In this document: one piece after another, positions 1 through 9,380 of the stretch
Numbering within the stretch: position 1 is the stretch's first letter
Layout of the letters: every line of letters begins with the position of its first letter
Source of the DNA: Chiayiivirga flava
GTDB taxonomy: Bacteria; Pseudomonadota; Gammaproteobacteria; Xanthomonadales; Xanthomonadaceae
Assembly: GCF_014202825.1 (NCBI RefSeq)
Contig: NZ_JACHHP010000001.1
Span: 186,001-250,000 of the forward strand
Direction: 5' to 3'
DNA length: 64,000 nucleotides
Notes under the pieces: model-generated
Seen by the model: the letters and a program-made list of their open reading frames with translations, nothing else
Database searches by the model: none
What the model was told of the DNA's origin: nothing
Program-made: the position numbers and the translations under genes

Positions 1-1243
1 ACCGCGCATCGGCATCCGCATGACGTGCGAGTGTCGCGAGCAGGTCCTCGTGCAGACGCAGGCGGCCGAGCCAGCCACGCTGCGTGCCGCTGAGCACGCG
101 CAGCATGGTGCCGCGCCCGCCCGGCAGGCGGCCGAGCGGATGGAACAGGCGATCGCGCAGCGCGGCGAGCGTGTCCAGGTCGGACTGGAAGATCGGCGTG
201 AGCCAGCGGCTCCAGAAATGGTAGATGCCCACGTGCGCACGCCGTTCGCGTTCGTAGGCGCCGAGCGCCTGCGCGACGCACGCGTGCGCCGCGAGTGCGG
301 CATCGAGCGCCTGCGCATCCATCAGCGCCATGTTGACGCCCTGCCCCAGCTGCGGACTCATCGCGTGTGCGGCGTCGCCCACCAGCACCACGCGACCGCG
401 ATGCCAGGCGCGCGGTGCGGCGTCGCGGTAGCTGGCGCGCGCCAGCTGCGTCGTGGCCGTCACCTGCGCGAGGCGCGGCAGCACGTCCGGCCACAGCGCG
501 GCGAGCTCGGCCTTCCATGCGTCGATGCCGTCGGTTTCCCACCCCGCCATCGACTGCATCGGCAGGCTCCAGAAGAAGCTCAGGCGCGGCACCGGATCGT
601 CGGGACGCGTGCCGACCGGCAGCAGCCCGATCATCTTGCGCGCGGCGAGATAGCGTTGCCGCAGTTCGTCCGCGTGCGGCCAGTCGCCCATCGGCACCAG
701 GCACCACAATGCGCCCCACGGATACGGCTGGTCGATGCGTGCAGGCCCGGTGGCGCCGCGCAGCGTCGAGGCCGCGCCGTCGGCGACGAGCACGAGGTCG
801 TACGGACCGAACGCCTCGCCCGTGGCGCTGCGCACGAGGCCGCGTTCCGCATCGACCGCCACCACGCGCGTGCCGCAGCGCACGCCGGCACGTCCCGGCC
901 ACGCGCGGCCGAGCAGTTCGAACAGCGCTCCGCGCTGGATTCCGACACCGAACAGCCGCGCATCGAGCTCGCTGTAGCGCATGTCCATCACGCAGCGTCC
1001 CGCGCACGTGTCGCCGAACAGCCGGCGCACGATGCGGCCGCTGCGGATCGCATCGTCCAGCACGCCGAGGCCGTGCAGCACGGCCATGCCCGTGGGCTGC
1101 AGCAGCAGGCCGGCGCCGACCGGGCCGAGCATCGGCGCGCGTTCGAACACATCGAGCGCGTGTCCCCGCCGGGCGAGCAGCGCCGCACAGGCCTGCCCGG
1201 CCGTGCCGTAACCCACGATGGCGATGCGCAGCGGATCGGTCAT
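1..1243 (-). CDS. FAD-dependent aromatic-ring-type monooxygenase, C-terminus cut by window edge
   Basis: The minus-strand frame opens with ATG at 1243 and stays open to base 1, so the C-terminus lies outside the window. The first residues, MTDPLRIAIVGYGTAGQA, form a Rossmann FAD-binding fingerprint with a slightly altered GxGxxG (GYGTAG). Near residue 285 the sequence GDAAHAMSPQLGQGVNMAL is the second FAD motif of the PHBH/UbiH flavoprotein monooxygenases. These enzymes use NAD(P)H and oxygen to hydroxylate mostly aromatic substrates, but nothing here identifies the substrate. It reads in the same direction as the DAHP synthase gene 94 bp upstream, without an obvious shared operon. A salicylate- or kynurenine-hydroxylase-like role is possible but unproven. 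The family call is secure; the function is open. Confidence 0.85.
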   Translation of the reverse strand, partial: MTDPLRIAIVGYGTAGQACAALLARRGHALDVFERAPMLGPVGAGLLLQPTGMAVLHGLGVLDDAIRSGRIVRRLFGDTCAGRCVMDMRYSELDARLFGVGIQRGALFELLGRAWPGRAGVRCGTRVVAVDAERGLVRSATGEAFGPYDLVLVADGAASTLRGATGPARIDQPYPWGALWCLVPMGDWPHADELRQRYLAARKMIGLLPVGTRPDDPVPRLSFFWSLPMQSMAGWETDGIDAWKAELAALWPDVLPRLAQVTATTQLARASYRDAAPRAWHRGRVVLVGDAAHAMSPQLGQGVNMALMDAQALDAALAAHACVAQALGAYERERRAHVGIYHFWSRWLTPIFQSDLDTLAALRDRLFHPLGRLPGGRGTMLRVLSGTQRGWLGRLRLHEDLLATLARHADADAR

Positions 1244-1337
1244 GGCGGCAGGATCGCAGGCGCCGACCACGCCGAACAAGTCGCCTTGGGCGGTGGCGCT
1301 GGCGCCCGCGCCCCGGGGCCGGAACGCTGCGCGTCGC

Positions 1338-2423
<1,086 letters not shown>

Positions 2424-2467
2424 GGCGTGGGTCCTGGCTGGAAACGGCGGGAAAAATCGCGGGCAAC

Positions 2468-2497
2468 AAAAAAGCCGCCAGGGCTGCTGGCGGCTTT
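2468..2497 (-). terminator. Intrinsic terminator in the DAHP synthase leader (attenuator)
   Basis: On the minus strand an 11-bp perfect stem (AAAGCCGCCAG pairing with CTGGCGGCTTT, 5-base loop) runs into six T residues. It lies between the leader-peptide stop at 2523 and the gene start at 2423, so it sits inside the transcript leader and not at a gene end. CCGCC in its 5' arm (2489-2493) could pair with GGCGG at 2546-2550 inside the leader ORF, which would give the alternative antiterminator that attenuation needs. Confidence 0.85.
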
Positions 2498-2522
2498 CGA
2501 GGGATTCTGTGTGATCGTGGGA

Positions 2523-2603
2523 TCAGGTCGAACGCGTCTCGTCCTCCGCCTTGGCCGGAAGCCCAAAATAAAACGACCAGTAGCGACGGCAGACGGAGAT
2601 CAT
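2523..2603 (-). CDS. Aromatic leader peptide upstream of DAHP synthase
   Basis: A 26-codon ORF begins with ATG at 2603 and ends with TGA at 2523-2525, 26 bases before the attenuator stem. Codons 8-13 read YWSFYF: Tyr, Trp, Ser, Phe, Tyr, Phe, so five of six are aromatic, at 2565-2582. This is what a ribosome-stalling leader peptide for an aromatic biosynthetic gene should look like. An in-frame ATG at 2633 would give a 36-residue version, but the likely promoter (2610-2638) places the transcription start at or next to the ATG at 2603, which favours the shorter peptide on a leaderless message; no Shine-Dalgarno is visible for either start. The peptide itself probably has no function after synthesis. 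Confidence 0.75.
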   Translation of the reverse strand: MISVCRRYWSFYFGLPAKAEDETRST

Positions 2604-2609
2604 GGCTGC

Positions 2610-2638
2610 ATTGTTAGCACAGTTTTCGGCCATTGCAA
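2610..2638 (-). promoter_or_regulatory. Predicted sigma-70 promoter of the leader-DAHP synthase transcript
   Basis: On the minus strand TTGCAA (2633-2638) and AACAAT (2610-2615) are spaced by 17 bases, with TGC before the -10 as in an extended -10. The predicted start point, 7 bases downstream, coincides with the A of the leader-peptide ATG at 2603. This is prediction from sequence only. Confidence 0.5.
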
Positions 2639-2653
2639 ACCGTGCGCGCCGGC

Positions 2654-3769
2654 TCATCCCTCGAAGCCGTCGGCGAACACGCCGGCGCCGGGCACCACGC
2701 TGCTGCGCACGCAGTCGTAGGTTTCGGCGATGCGCGGACCGGTGTCGATCACGGCGAAATCCGTCACCGCCAACGGCGTTCGATCGCCGGGATCGCCGTC
2801 CCAGAAGATGTGTGGCGTGATGTCCAACTCGTCCCACGTCGCTTCGGTGAAGCGGTCGCTCTCGAAGGTGAGCGCGATGTTGCCGCCGTCCGCCAGCACG
2901 ATGCCGTAGCGCTGCATCGTGCGCAGGATCGCGCGCGCGGGGGCGTTGTAGCCGGTCATGTCGAAATCGGCGCGCAGGCGCAGGCGCGCGCCGTACGGCA
3001 CGGTTTCCGCCGGGCCGCTCGGTCCGCCCGCGTGGCTTGCGGGACGCACATAGAGCTTGCCGTCGCTGCCGCCGAGGCTGGCGTCGCTGGCCATGCGTGC
3101 GTTCGGCAGGATGAAGCGGATCGCGTGACCCAGATCGCCGTCCGGTTGCGTTGCGGCGGCGGCCACGCCGTCGGCATTGGGCAGCAGCGCCGCGATCGGG
3201 AACCCCGCGGCATCGGCGCTGGTGCAGTGCTCGCCGCGACCCTCGGGCGGATAGACGACGCTGGTGTCCCACACCGCCAGGCACAGCGCGTCGAGCCGTG
3301 CACCGTCGAAGTTGCCGTTGTAGAGCTCGTAGACGAGCGCGTTTTCCACCACGATCAGGTGGCAATCCTCGCATTCGTCGTCGCTGCAGTCGTTGTCGCA
3401 CTGCAGGCCGCCCTGCCCTTCGAAGGCGGCGCCCGCGGGCACCGGCATCGTGCTGCCGGGCGCTTCGCAATCGGGGCTGTAGTAGTCGTCGTAGACCGCG
3501 TGCGGCACCACCGGATAGCGCGGCGGATCCTCGCCCGGCGGCACGTGCTGGACGTGGAAGGAAAAATCGATCTGCATGCGATTGCCGTTGCCCCAGCCGC
3601 CGAGCGTCTGCAGGCGGGCAAGCATCGCGCCGGACTGCGGGTGCACGTCCGCATCGGCGATCGACTGATGCCAGACCGAACCGGCGGGAAACCGCGGCGG
3701 CGACGCGGCCTGCGCGGTGGCCGCGAACAGCAGGGCCCACAGGCCGCAGCCGATGCATCGAACGTCCAT
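2654..3769 (-). CDS. Secreted protein of unknown function with C-terminal DGFE motif
   Basis: The start at ATG 3769 follows GGGAGG by five bases and opens a signal peptide (MDVRCIGCGLWALLFAATAQA, probable cut after AQA). The mature protein of about 350 residues is acidic, has a Cys-rich stretch (CDNDCSDDECEDC, near residues 115-127) and further scattered cysteines, and ends in GVFADGFEG. Many secreted proteins of Lysobacter-like bacteria end in a similar [IV]FxDGFE sequence, which I recall from the group as a recurrent but uncharacterised terminus. I recognise no catalytic domain. It is 68 bp downstream of the DUF2058 gene on the same strand, and its 3' end lies next to the aroG promoter. Export to periplasm or medium is inferred; the function is unknown. 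Confidence 0.8.
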   Translation of the reverse strand: MDVRCIGCGLWALLFAATAQAASPPRFPAGSVWHQSIADADVHPQSGAMLARLQTLGGWGNGNRMQIDFSFHVQHVPPGEDPPRYPVVPHAVYDDYYSPDCEAPGSTMPVPAGAAFEGQGGLQCDNDCSDDECEDCHLIVVENALVYELYNGNFDGARLDALCLAVWDTSVVYPPEGRGEHCTSADAAGFPIAALLPNADGVAAAATQPDGDLGHAIRFILPNARMASDASLGGSDGKLYVRPASHAGGPSGPAETVPYGARLRLRADFDMTGYNAPARAILRTMQRYGIVLADGGNIALTFESDRFTEATWDELDITPHIFWDGDPGDRTPLAVTDFAVIDTGPRIAETYDCVRSSVVPGAGVFADGFEG

Positions 3770-3836
3770 CCATGCCTCCCGTGCAGCGAGCATCGCATCG
3801 AACAGACACACGCGGCGGACGCGTCCGCCGGGCCGC

Positions 3837-4448
3837 CTACCAGACGAGATCGTCCGGCACCTGGTACTTCGGATCCGCGTAATCCACCTCCGGCGCGGGT
3901 GCGTCCGGATCCACCAGCAGCGCAAGCGCCCCGGCGAGCATCGCCTCGGCTGCCCGCGCATCGTCCGGCGACACCAGATGATAGCGCCCGCCCAGTTGCA
4001 CGACGGCCAGCTCGCCGGCGTTGACCTGACGCAGCTGTTCGGCCGTGACATAGACGCGACGGATCTTGCCGCCGTACTCGAAATGGCGCGCGATGTCGGC
4101 CTCGGGCACGTTGCGCGATGCGGTCTTCAGGAGCTCGGCCAGTTTCGTCTTGCCTTCGCGGCGTCGTGCCGCTTCTTCCTGCTTGCGCTTCTCGGCCGCG
4201 ATGCGCTCGTCCTTCTCGCGCTGCGAGCGGATCGCGTAGGCCTTGGCCAGATCGATCTCGCCCTGCGTCCGAGGCCCGCCCGACGGCGGTCGCGTCGCGC
4301 GCTGCGCCGGTTGGTCCTTGCGTTGCTGCGGCCCCTGCTTGCCCGCTTCGTGGCGCGCAGGCCGGGACTGCGGCGGCGGACGACGCTCCTCGCGCGGCGC
4401 ACTCTTGAACCCCAGCTTCAACAGCTGATCCTTCAGCGAATCGGTCAT
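3837..4448 (-). CDS. DUF2058 family protein (YaiL-like)
   Basis: The 203-residue protein begins MTDSLKDQLLKLGF, the diagnostic start of DUF2058 proteins. A charged, low-complexity, Lys/Arg/Glu-rich central part (about residues 20-100, probably helical or disordered) precedes a conserved C-terminal domain (HFEYGGKIRRVYVTAEQ and GRYHLVSPDDA). The family is sometimes annotated as nucleoprotein or polynucleotide-associated; no reaction is established. It starts 9 bp after the slyX stop and probably belongs to the ugd-slyX-DUF2058 transcript. Confidence 0.85.
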   Translation of the reverse strand: MTDSLKDQLLKLGFKSAPREERRPPPQSRPARHEAGKQGPQQRKDQPAQRATRPPSGGPRTQGEIDLAKAYAIRSQREKDERIAAEKRKQEEAARRREGKTKLAELLKTASRNVPEADIARHFEYGGKIRRVYVTAEQLRQVNAGELAVVQLGGRYHLVSPDDARAAEAMLAGALALLVDPDAPAPEVDYADPKYQVPDDLVW

Positions 4449-4457
4449 CGGTGCGGC

Positions 4458-4667
4458 TCAATAATGCGGCGGCGGGGGCTCGGGGGCAGCGTCGCCGGCG
4501 AGCGAATCGCGCAGCGAACCGAGGTCGGACAAGGCGCGGTCCAGGCGCAATCGCAACGCGTCGATGTCGATGCGCTGCTCGTGCACGATCCGGCTCAGCT
4601 CGCCGAGCGTGTGTTCCTGGAAGGCGAGTCGGGTCTCCAGTTCGATCCAGCGCGGTTCGTTGTCCAT
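4458..4667 (-). CDS. slyX: SlyX family coiled-coil protein
   Basis: A 69-residue protein, ELETRLAFQEHTLGELSRIVHEQ and then a heptad-rich helix, matches SlyX in length, helical pattern and its Pro-rich, Tyr-ended tail (PPPPHY). SlyX is a small conserved proteobacterial protein of unknown biochemical role, named for its position beside slyD in E. coli. Here it starts 10 bp after the ugd stop and ends 9 bp before the DUF2058 gene, so the three are probably co-transcribed. The ATG at 4667 was chosen because homologues begin at this point; the longer frame upstream overlaps ugd. Confidence 0.85.
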   Translation of the reverse strand: MDNEPRWIELETRLAFQEHTLGELSRIVHEQRIDIDALRLRLDRALSDLGSLRDSLAGDAAPEPPPPHY

Positions 4668-4677
4668 GGGACGGATT

Positions 4678-6033
4678 CTAGCGCTGCGCCGCGGCCGGCG
4701 TACGCACCGAGCGCCCGCGCCCGATGCCGTAGTACGCGATGCCCGCCGCTTCCACCGCGGCCGGGTCGTAGATGTTGCGGCCATCGAAGATCACCGGTTG
4801 CCGCAGCGCGGCGGCGATGCGGGCGAAATCCGGGCTCCAGAAGGCCTTCCACTCGGTGACCACGGCGAGCGCGTCGGCGCCGTCGAGCGCGGCGTCCGCG
4901 CTGTCGCACAGCACCAGGTCGTCGCGTTTGCCGAAGATGCGCGCGGCTTCGTGCATCGCCTCCGGATCGTAGGCGCGCACGGTGGCACCGGCCGACCAAA
5001 GCGCGTCGAGCAGCGCGCGGCTGGAGGCTTCGCGCATGTCGTCGGTGTTGGGCTTGAACGCAAGCCCCCAGACCGCGACGGTGCGGCCGACCAGACGGCC
5101 TTCGAAATGTTCGTGCATGCGCGCGAAGAGCACCTGCTTCTGCGCACGGTTCACCGCCTCCACCGCACCGAGCAGCTTCGCCTCGTAGCGGTACTGGCGC
5201 GCGGTGCGCTCCAGCGCCTGCACGTCCTTGGGGAAACACGAACCGCCGTACCCCGCGCCCGGGTAGATGAAGGAATAGCCGATACGCGGGTCCGAACCGA
5301 TGCCGTGACGCACCATCTCGATGTCGGCGCCGACGCGTTCGGCGATGTTCGCCATCTCGTTCATGAAGCTGATCTTGGTCGCGAGCAGGGCGTTGGCCGC
5401 GTACTTGGTCAGCTCGGCCGAGCGCACGTCCATCTGCACGATGCGCTCGTGGTTGCGGTTGAACGGCGCGTACAGGCGCTTGAGCTGTTCGATGGCGCGG
5501 CGGCTGTCGGAGCCGATGACGATGCGGTCGGGACGCATGCAGTCCTTCACCGCGTCGCCTTCCTTGAGGAATTCGGGATTGGAGGCCACGTCGAAGGCGA
5601 GATCCAGGCCACGCCGATCGAGCTCGGTGCGGATTGCGTCGCGCACGCGGTCGGCGGTGCCCACCGGCACGGTCGACTTGTTGACGATCACCGCCGTACG
5701 CGTGAGGTGCTGGCCGATGGTTCGCGCGACCGCCAGCACATGGCGCAGGTCCGCGCTGCCATCCTCGTCCGGCGGCGTGCCCACGGCGATGAAGACGATC
5801 TCGGCCGATGCGATGGCGGACGCCGCATCGGTGGTGAAGGACAGCCGCCCGGCCGCATGATTGTCGACAACGAGCGTGTCGAGCCCCGGCTCGTAGATCG
5901 GCATCTCGCCGCGACGCAGGCCCTCGACCTTGGCCGCGTCGATGTCGACGCAGGTGACCTGGTTGCCGACCTCCGCGAGGCAGGTGCCGGTGACCAGGCC
6001 CACATAGCCTGTGCCAAAGATGGATACGCGCAT
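4678..6033 (-). CDS. ugd: UDP-glucose 6-dehydrogenase
   Basis: This enzyme oxidises UDP-glucose to UDP-glucuronate with two NAD+, supplying precursors for exopolysaccharide, LPS and lipid A modification. The ATG at 6033 begins directly with the Rossmann sequence [16 protein letters not shown]; the frame upstream has no homology. [10 protein letters not shown] and [11 protein letters not shown] lie in the N-terminal half, and [12 protein letters not shown], near residue 255, contains the catalytic cysteine. The C-terminal UDP-binding domain includes [16 protein letters not shown]. At 451 residues the length is normal. It is the first gene of a probable ugd-slyX-DUF2058 run on the minus strand. 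Confidence 0.97.
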   Translation of the reverse strand: MRVSIFGTGYVGLVTGTCLAEVGNQVTCVDIDAAKVEGLRRGEMPIYEPGLDTLVVDNHAAGRLSFTTDAASAIASAEIVFIAVGTPPDEDGSADLRHVLAVARTIGQHLTRTAVIVNKSTVPVGTADRVRDAIRTELDRRGLDLAFDVASNPEFLKEGDAVKDCMRPDRIVIGSDSRRAIEQLKRLYAPFNRNHERIVQMDVRSAELTKYAANALLATKISFMNEMANIAERVGADIEMVRHGIGSDPRIGYSFIYPGAGYGGSCFPKDVQALERTARQYRYEAKLLGAVEAVNRAQKQVLFARMHEHFEGRLVGRTVAVWGLAFKPNTDDMREASSRALLDALWSAGATVRAYDPEAMHEAARIFGKRDDLVLCDSADAALDGADALAVVTEWKAFWSPDFARIAAALRQPVIFDGRNIYDPAAVEAAGIAYYGIGRGRSVRTPAAAQR

Positions 6034-6112
6034 CGGTCGATTCGCAATGTCGGGTGGGGCGCGGATGATAGCGGCTGGCGGCGGCAGATGAGCGACGCGT
6101 CTCGCGCGCACA

Positions 6113-6147
6113 AACGAAAACGGCCGGCGGGTCGCCCCGCCGGCCGT
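6113..6147 (-). terminator. Intrinsic terminator downstream of the FKBP gene
   Basis: A 12-bp perfect GC stem (6120-6131 with 6136-6147, loop of four) is followed on the minus strand by TTTTCGTTT. It lies just after the FKBP gene stop and before ugd, so it separates the two transcripts. Confidence 0.85.
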
Positions 6148-6169
6148 CGTTTCGGAACGGACGCGTCGC

Positions 6170-6880
6170 TTACTGCTTGACGATCTCGAGCAGCTCCACT
6201 TCGAACTTCAGCGTGGCATTCGGACCGATCGGGCCCGGCGTGCCGCGGTCGCCGTAGGCAAGATTCGACGGGATCCACAGCGTGTACTTGCTGCCGACCG
6301 GCATCAGCTGCAGCGCTTCGGTCCAGCCCGGGATCACGGCGTTGAGCGCGAACTGCGCCGGCTCGCCGCGCTTGACCGAGCTGTCGAATTCCTCGCCCGA
6401 CAGCGTGGTGCCGACGTAGTGCACCTTGACCGTATCGGTGGCGGCGGGCTTGGGGCCCTTGCCTTCGGTCATCACCTGGTACTGCAGGCCGGAGGCGGTG
6501 GTCTTCACGCCCGGCTTGCTCTTGTTGGCGGCGAGGAAGGCTTCACCCTCGGTCTTGTTCTTGGTGGCCGCTTCCTGCTGGGCGGCGGCCTGCTTCTTCT
6601 GCAGGCGCTCGGCGAACGCCTTCTGCACTTCCATCGCTTCGGCCTGGGTCAGTGCCGGGGTTTCGCCCTTGAGCGTGGCTTCGAGCGCCTTCACGACGAC
6701 GGCGATGTCGATCTCGTCCTTGATCTGCGAGAGCGAACCGCCGACCTGCATGCCGACCATGTAGCTGACCTTGTCTTTCTCCGTCTCGAGCTTGGTCTGG
6801 GAGACGGCGACGCCGGACACACCGAGCGCGGCCACGGCAGCGGCGGCCAGCAGATTTTGACGCAGGAAACGACGATTCAT
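6170..6880 (-). CDS. fkpA: FKBP-type peptidyl-prolyl cis-trans isomerase, exported (FkpA/Mip-like)
   Basis: The 236-residue protein has an N-terminal signal peptide ([19 protein letters not shown]), an alpha-helical Mip/FkpA dimerisation domain (residues about 30-115, rich in Lys, Glu and Gln) and a C-terminal FKBP fold with [31 protein letters not shown] and the [11 protein letters not shown] loop. Such proteins catalyse prolyl isomerisation and act as chaperones in the periplasm. ATG 6880 has GGAG seven bases upstream and immediately precedes the signal peptide. It is probably monocistronic: a terminator follows and its neighbours are separate. It could equally be named after Mip. Confidence 0.93.
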   Translation of the reverse strand: MNRRFLRQNLLAAAAVAALGVSGVAVSQTKLETEKDKVSYMVGMQVGGSLSQIKDEIDIAVVVKALEATLKGETPALTQAEAMEVQKAFAERLQKKQAAAQQEAATKNKTEGEAFLAANKSKPGVKTTASGLQYQVMTEGKGPKPAATDTVKVHYVGTTLSGEEFDSSVKRGEPAQFALNAVIPGWTEALQLMPVGSKYTLWIPSNLAYGDRGTPGPIGPNATLKFEVELLEIVKQ

Positions 6881-7081
6881 CGAGTACTCCGGAAAGGAAA
6901 GCGGGGGGAGACGTGCTGGGGGTGAGACGTGATGAAGTGCGCGCCGCGAGCGCGCACGAGAGGCGGCGTATTGTGGGGCCGCGTTCCCGACCGCGCAACG
7001 GCACGGGCGCGGCAAGCTGCTGTGGATGACCTGCCTCCGACCGGGCCTTGCGGCTGCGGTTCCGTCGAAGCCCGCGCGCGT

Positions 7082-7645
7082 TCAGCCTGCGGCCGGTTCG
7101 GCCGCGAGCAGTGCCTCGATCCGTTCGAGCAGTGCGGCATCGTCAGGCTTGGTACGGCTGCCGAAGCTGCCCACCGGCTTGCCGCTGCGATCGATCAGGT
7201 ACTTGTGGAAGTTCCAGCCGGGAGCTTCGCCGGTGGCTTGCTCCAGATCGCGGTACAGCGGCGTCACCTCGTCGCCGACCACGTGCACCTTCTCGAACAT
7301 CGGGAACTTCACCCCGTAGGTCAGCGTGCAGAACTCCTGGATCTCCGCCTCGCTCCCGGGCTCCTGGCCCATGAAGTCGTTCGACGGAAAGCCCAGCACG
7401 GCAAATCCGCGCTCGGCCAGCCGCGCGTGCAGCGCTTCGAGTCCCTCGTATTGCGGGGTGAAACCGCATTTGCTCGCCGTGTTCACCACGAGAAGCACCT
7501 TGCCCTCGTACTGGCACAGGCTGGTGGGCTGCTTGCCGGCGAGCGGCCGATAGTCGCGGTTCAGCAAGTCCGGGCAGGCCCAGGCGGGGGCGCTTGCCAG
7601 CAGCAGCGCGGCAACGACGGCGATCGTTTTCAAGGTGGACTCCAT
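7082..7645 (-). CDS. Exported glutathione peroxidase
   Basis: A signal peptide (about residues 1-23, ending APAWA) precedes a glutathione-peroxidase fold: VNTASKCGFTPQYEGLEAL with a cysteine in the active-site position, FPSNDFMGQEPGS with the conserved Gln, and WNFHKYLIDRSGKPVG with the conserved Trp-Asn-Phe. The family reduces peroxides; many bacterial members use thioredoxin. Export suggests a periplasmic role. The start is uncertain: ATG 7645 begins the cleanest signal peptide, and an in-frame ATG at 7666 would add seven residues. It diverges from the YtrA operon, whose promoter lies about 100 bp away. Confidence 0.92.
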   Translation of the reverse strand: MESTLKTIAVVAALLLASAPAWACPDLLNRDYRPLAGKQPTSLCQYEGKVLLVVNTASKCGFTPQYEGLEALHARLAERGFAVLGFPSNDFMGQEPGSEAEIQEFCTLTYGVKFPMFEKVHVVGDEVTPLYRDLEQATGEAPGWNFHKYLIDRSGKPVGSFGSRTKPDDAALLERIEALLAAEPAAG

Positions 7646-7744
7646 GAACTCAATGATTTCAAGCATCTGCACCGGCATGAGGGCCGGTGTGCTGGCCCAG
7701 CGTAGTCCCCGCCCGACGCCGGGGCAATGCAACGCAAGAAACCG

Positions 7745-7772
7745 TTGACAGGCCATTTTTTAGTGTTATAGT
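7745..7772 (+). promoter_or_regulatory. Strong sigma-70 promoter of the YtrA-ABC operon
   Basis: TTGACA (7745-7750) and TATAGT (7767-7772) are separated by 16 bases, close to consensus. It lies 48 bp upstream of the first gene and is overlapped by a palindrome at 7763-7784. Confidence 0.8.
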
Positions 7773-7784
7773 TAACTACAACAC
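7763..7784 (+). promoter_or_regulatory. Near-perfect palindrome over the -10: probable YtrA/GntR operator
   Basis: The 22-bp sequence has arms GTGTTATAGTT and AACTACAACAC, matching as an inverted repeat at 10 of 11 positions around a central GTTAAC. It covers the -10 element at 7767-7772. YtrA-subfamily GntR repressors typically bind palindromes in their own promoter and respond to antibiotics or cell-envelope stress, and such a gene is the second in this operon. Operator function is inferred. Confidence 0.75.
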
Positions 7785-7819
7785 CGACCCGTTACACCAC
7801 CTCACGCCGGATGGCTGCC

Positions 7820-8152
7820 ATGCACACCAAGTTCCGCAACTCCATCATCGCCCTGAGCGCCGTTCTCGCCTTCGTGGTCGGCGGCGCCTTTTTCAGCGAG
7901 CCGCTGCGGCCGGCGCAGGCCGACAGCGCGCGCACGCTGTCGCCCGAAGCACGCATCGCGCTCGCGTTGCTCAACGCCACCGTGTCGATCGCGCACGCCA
8001 GCGCCGAACTGGACGAGGCGGAGGCGCAGGACGCCGCCGCCGAGCCGTCACGCCAGCCGCAGGCGCGGCGTCAGAGGAACGCGCGCCCGGTGCTCGGCAT
8101 GCCCTACTTCTCGTTCGCGTCGTTCCTGCCGCGTCCGCCACAGGAGTCGTAA
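7820..8152 (+). CDS. Small membrane-anchored protein, first gene of the YtrA operon
   Basis: About 110 residues: a short basic N-terminus, one hydrophobic helix (IIALSAVLAFVVGGAFF, residues about 8-24), then an Ala/Glu-rich helical stretch and a basic, Pro-containing tail. An upstream in-frame ATG at 7811 adds three residues; neither start has a convincing Shine-Dalgarno. I recognise no domain. It ends 2 bp before the regulator start, and the AGGAG for that next gene lies within its last codons, so it is translated with the operon. It may be an accessory subunit or a stress-sensing partner of the ABC transporter, but that rests on position alone. Confidence 0.7.
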   Translation: MHTKFRNSIIALSAVLAFVVGGAFFSEPLRPAQADSARTLSPEARIALALLNATVSIAHASAELDEAEAQDAAAEPSRQPQARRQRNARPVLGMPYFSFASFLPRPPQES

Positions 8153-8154
8153 GC

Positions 8155-8529
8155 ATGTCCGTGACCTGGAACGACACCACGCCGATCTACCTGCAACTGA
8201 AGGAACGCGTCGTCGCGATGATGCTCGACGGCGTGCTCAAGCCGGGCGATGCCCTGCCTTCGGTCCGCCAGGTGGCGGCGGATTTTCAACTCAACCCCAT
8301 CACCGTTTCGCGTGCCTATCAGGAACTGGCCGACGAATCGCTGGTGGAAAAACGACGAGGGCTTGGCATGTACGTCACCGATGGGGCGCCGGAAAAACTG
8401 CTGGCGAGCGAGCGCGAGCGGTTCCTGCGCGATGAATGGCCGCTGGTGGTCGAGCGCATCGCGCGCCTCGGCCTGCGCATGGACCAGCTGATGCGCGATG
8501 CCGCCCCGCAGCCGGAGACCCGTTCATGA
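8155..8529 (+). CDS. GntR family transcriptional regulator, YtrA subfamily
   Basis: 124 residues. The winged-helix DNA-binding domain (residues 10-75) contains PIYLQLKERVVAMMLDGVLKPGDALPS-type GntR signatures and LNPITVSRAYQELADESLVE; the remaining 45 residues form only two short helices, the hallmark of the YtrA subfamily, which has no ligand-binding domain of usual size. These repressors control adjacent ABC transporter genes. AGGAG lies nine bases upstream of ATG 8155, and the stop overlaps the next start by 4 bp (ATGA). The palindrome at 7763-7784 is the natural candidate for its binding site, giving autorepression. Confidence 0.95.
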   Translation: MSVTWNDTTPIYLQLKERVVAMMLDGVLKPGDALPSVRQVAADFQLNPITVSRAYQELADESLVEKRRGLGMYVTDGAPEKLLASERERFLRDEWPLVVERIARLGLRMDQLMRDAAPQPETRS

Positions 8530-9380
8530 GCGCCATCGTCGCCCGCAACCTCAGCAAGAAGTACGGCAGCAAGATCGCGCTGGACAGCACCAACTTCAGC
8601 ATCGACGCCGGCCGCATCGTCGGCCTGATCGGGCCCAACGGTGCCGGCAAGACCACCGCGCTCAAGGCCATACTCGGACTGGCCGATTTCGACGGCGAAC
8701 TCTCCGTGCTCGGCATGGATCCGCGCAGCCAGCGCGACGACCTGATGAAGGACGTCTGCTTCATCGCCGACGTCGCGGTTCTGCCGCGCTGGATCCGGGT
8801 GCGCGAGGCCGTCGATTTCGTCGAAGGCGTGCATCCGCGCTTCTCGCGCGCCAAGGCCGAAGCGCTGCTCGCGAAGACCCAGCTCAAGCCCGGCCAGCGC
8901 GTGCGCGAGATGTCCAAGGGCATGATCGTGCAGCTGCACCTGGCGCTGGTGATGGCCATCGACGCGAAGCTGCTGGTGCTCGACGAGCCCACGCTGGGCC
9001 TGGACATCATCTACCGCAAGCAGTTCTACCAGCACCTGCTCAACGACTACTTCGACCAAGAAAAGACCATCATCGTCACCACGCACCAGGTGGAGGAGAT
9101 CGAGCACATCCTCACCGATCTGATCTTCATCCAGAACGGGAAGATCGCGCTCTCGGCCACGATGGACGAAGTCGCCGAGCGCTTCACCGAGGTGATGGTG
9201 CCGGCCGAACGCGCCGCCGGCGCGCGTGCGCTCAATCCGCTCGACGAACGCCAGGTGTTCGGCAAATCGATCTTCCTGTTCGACAACGTGCCGAAAGCGC
9301 AACTGGCCGCGCTGGGCGAAACCCGGCCACCGAACGTCGCCGACCTGTTCGTCGCCACCATGAAAGGAGCCTACGCATGA
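8526..9380 (+). CDS. ABC transporter ATP-binding protein
   Basis: 284 residues with Walker A GPNGAGKTTALK (near residue 36), Q-loop region, the signature replaced by MSKGMIVQ as is common in YtrB-like ATPases, Walker B LLVLDEPTLGLD and the switch His in VTTHQVEEIEH. It overlaps the regulator stop by 4 bp and the permease start by 4 bp, so the three are translationally coupled. Together with the permease it should form an exporter, probably for an antimicrobial or an envelope component; the substrate is not shown. Confidence 0.95.
   Translation: MSAIVARNLSKKYGSKIALDSTNFSIDAGRIVGLIGPNGAGKTTALKAILGLADFDGELSVLGMDPRSQRDDLMKDVCFIADVAVLPRWIRVREAVDFVEGVHPRFSRAKAEALLAKTQLKPGQRVREMSKGMIVQLHLALVMAIDAKLLVLDEPTLGLDIIYRKQFYQHLLNDYFDQEKTIIVTTHQVEEIEHILTDLIFIQNGKIALSATMDEVAERFTEVMVPAERAAGARALNPLDERQVFGKSIFLFDNVPKAQLAALGETRPPNVADLFVATMKGAYA

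Noticed and set aside
2523-3809. A 428-codon minus frame ending in the aromatic leader peptide
   Set aside because: It is out of frame with the secreted protein gene over most of its length; only its last 26 codons, after the predicted promoter, make sense as a leader.
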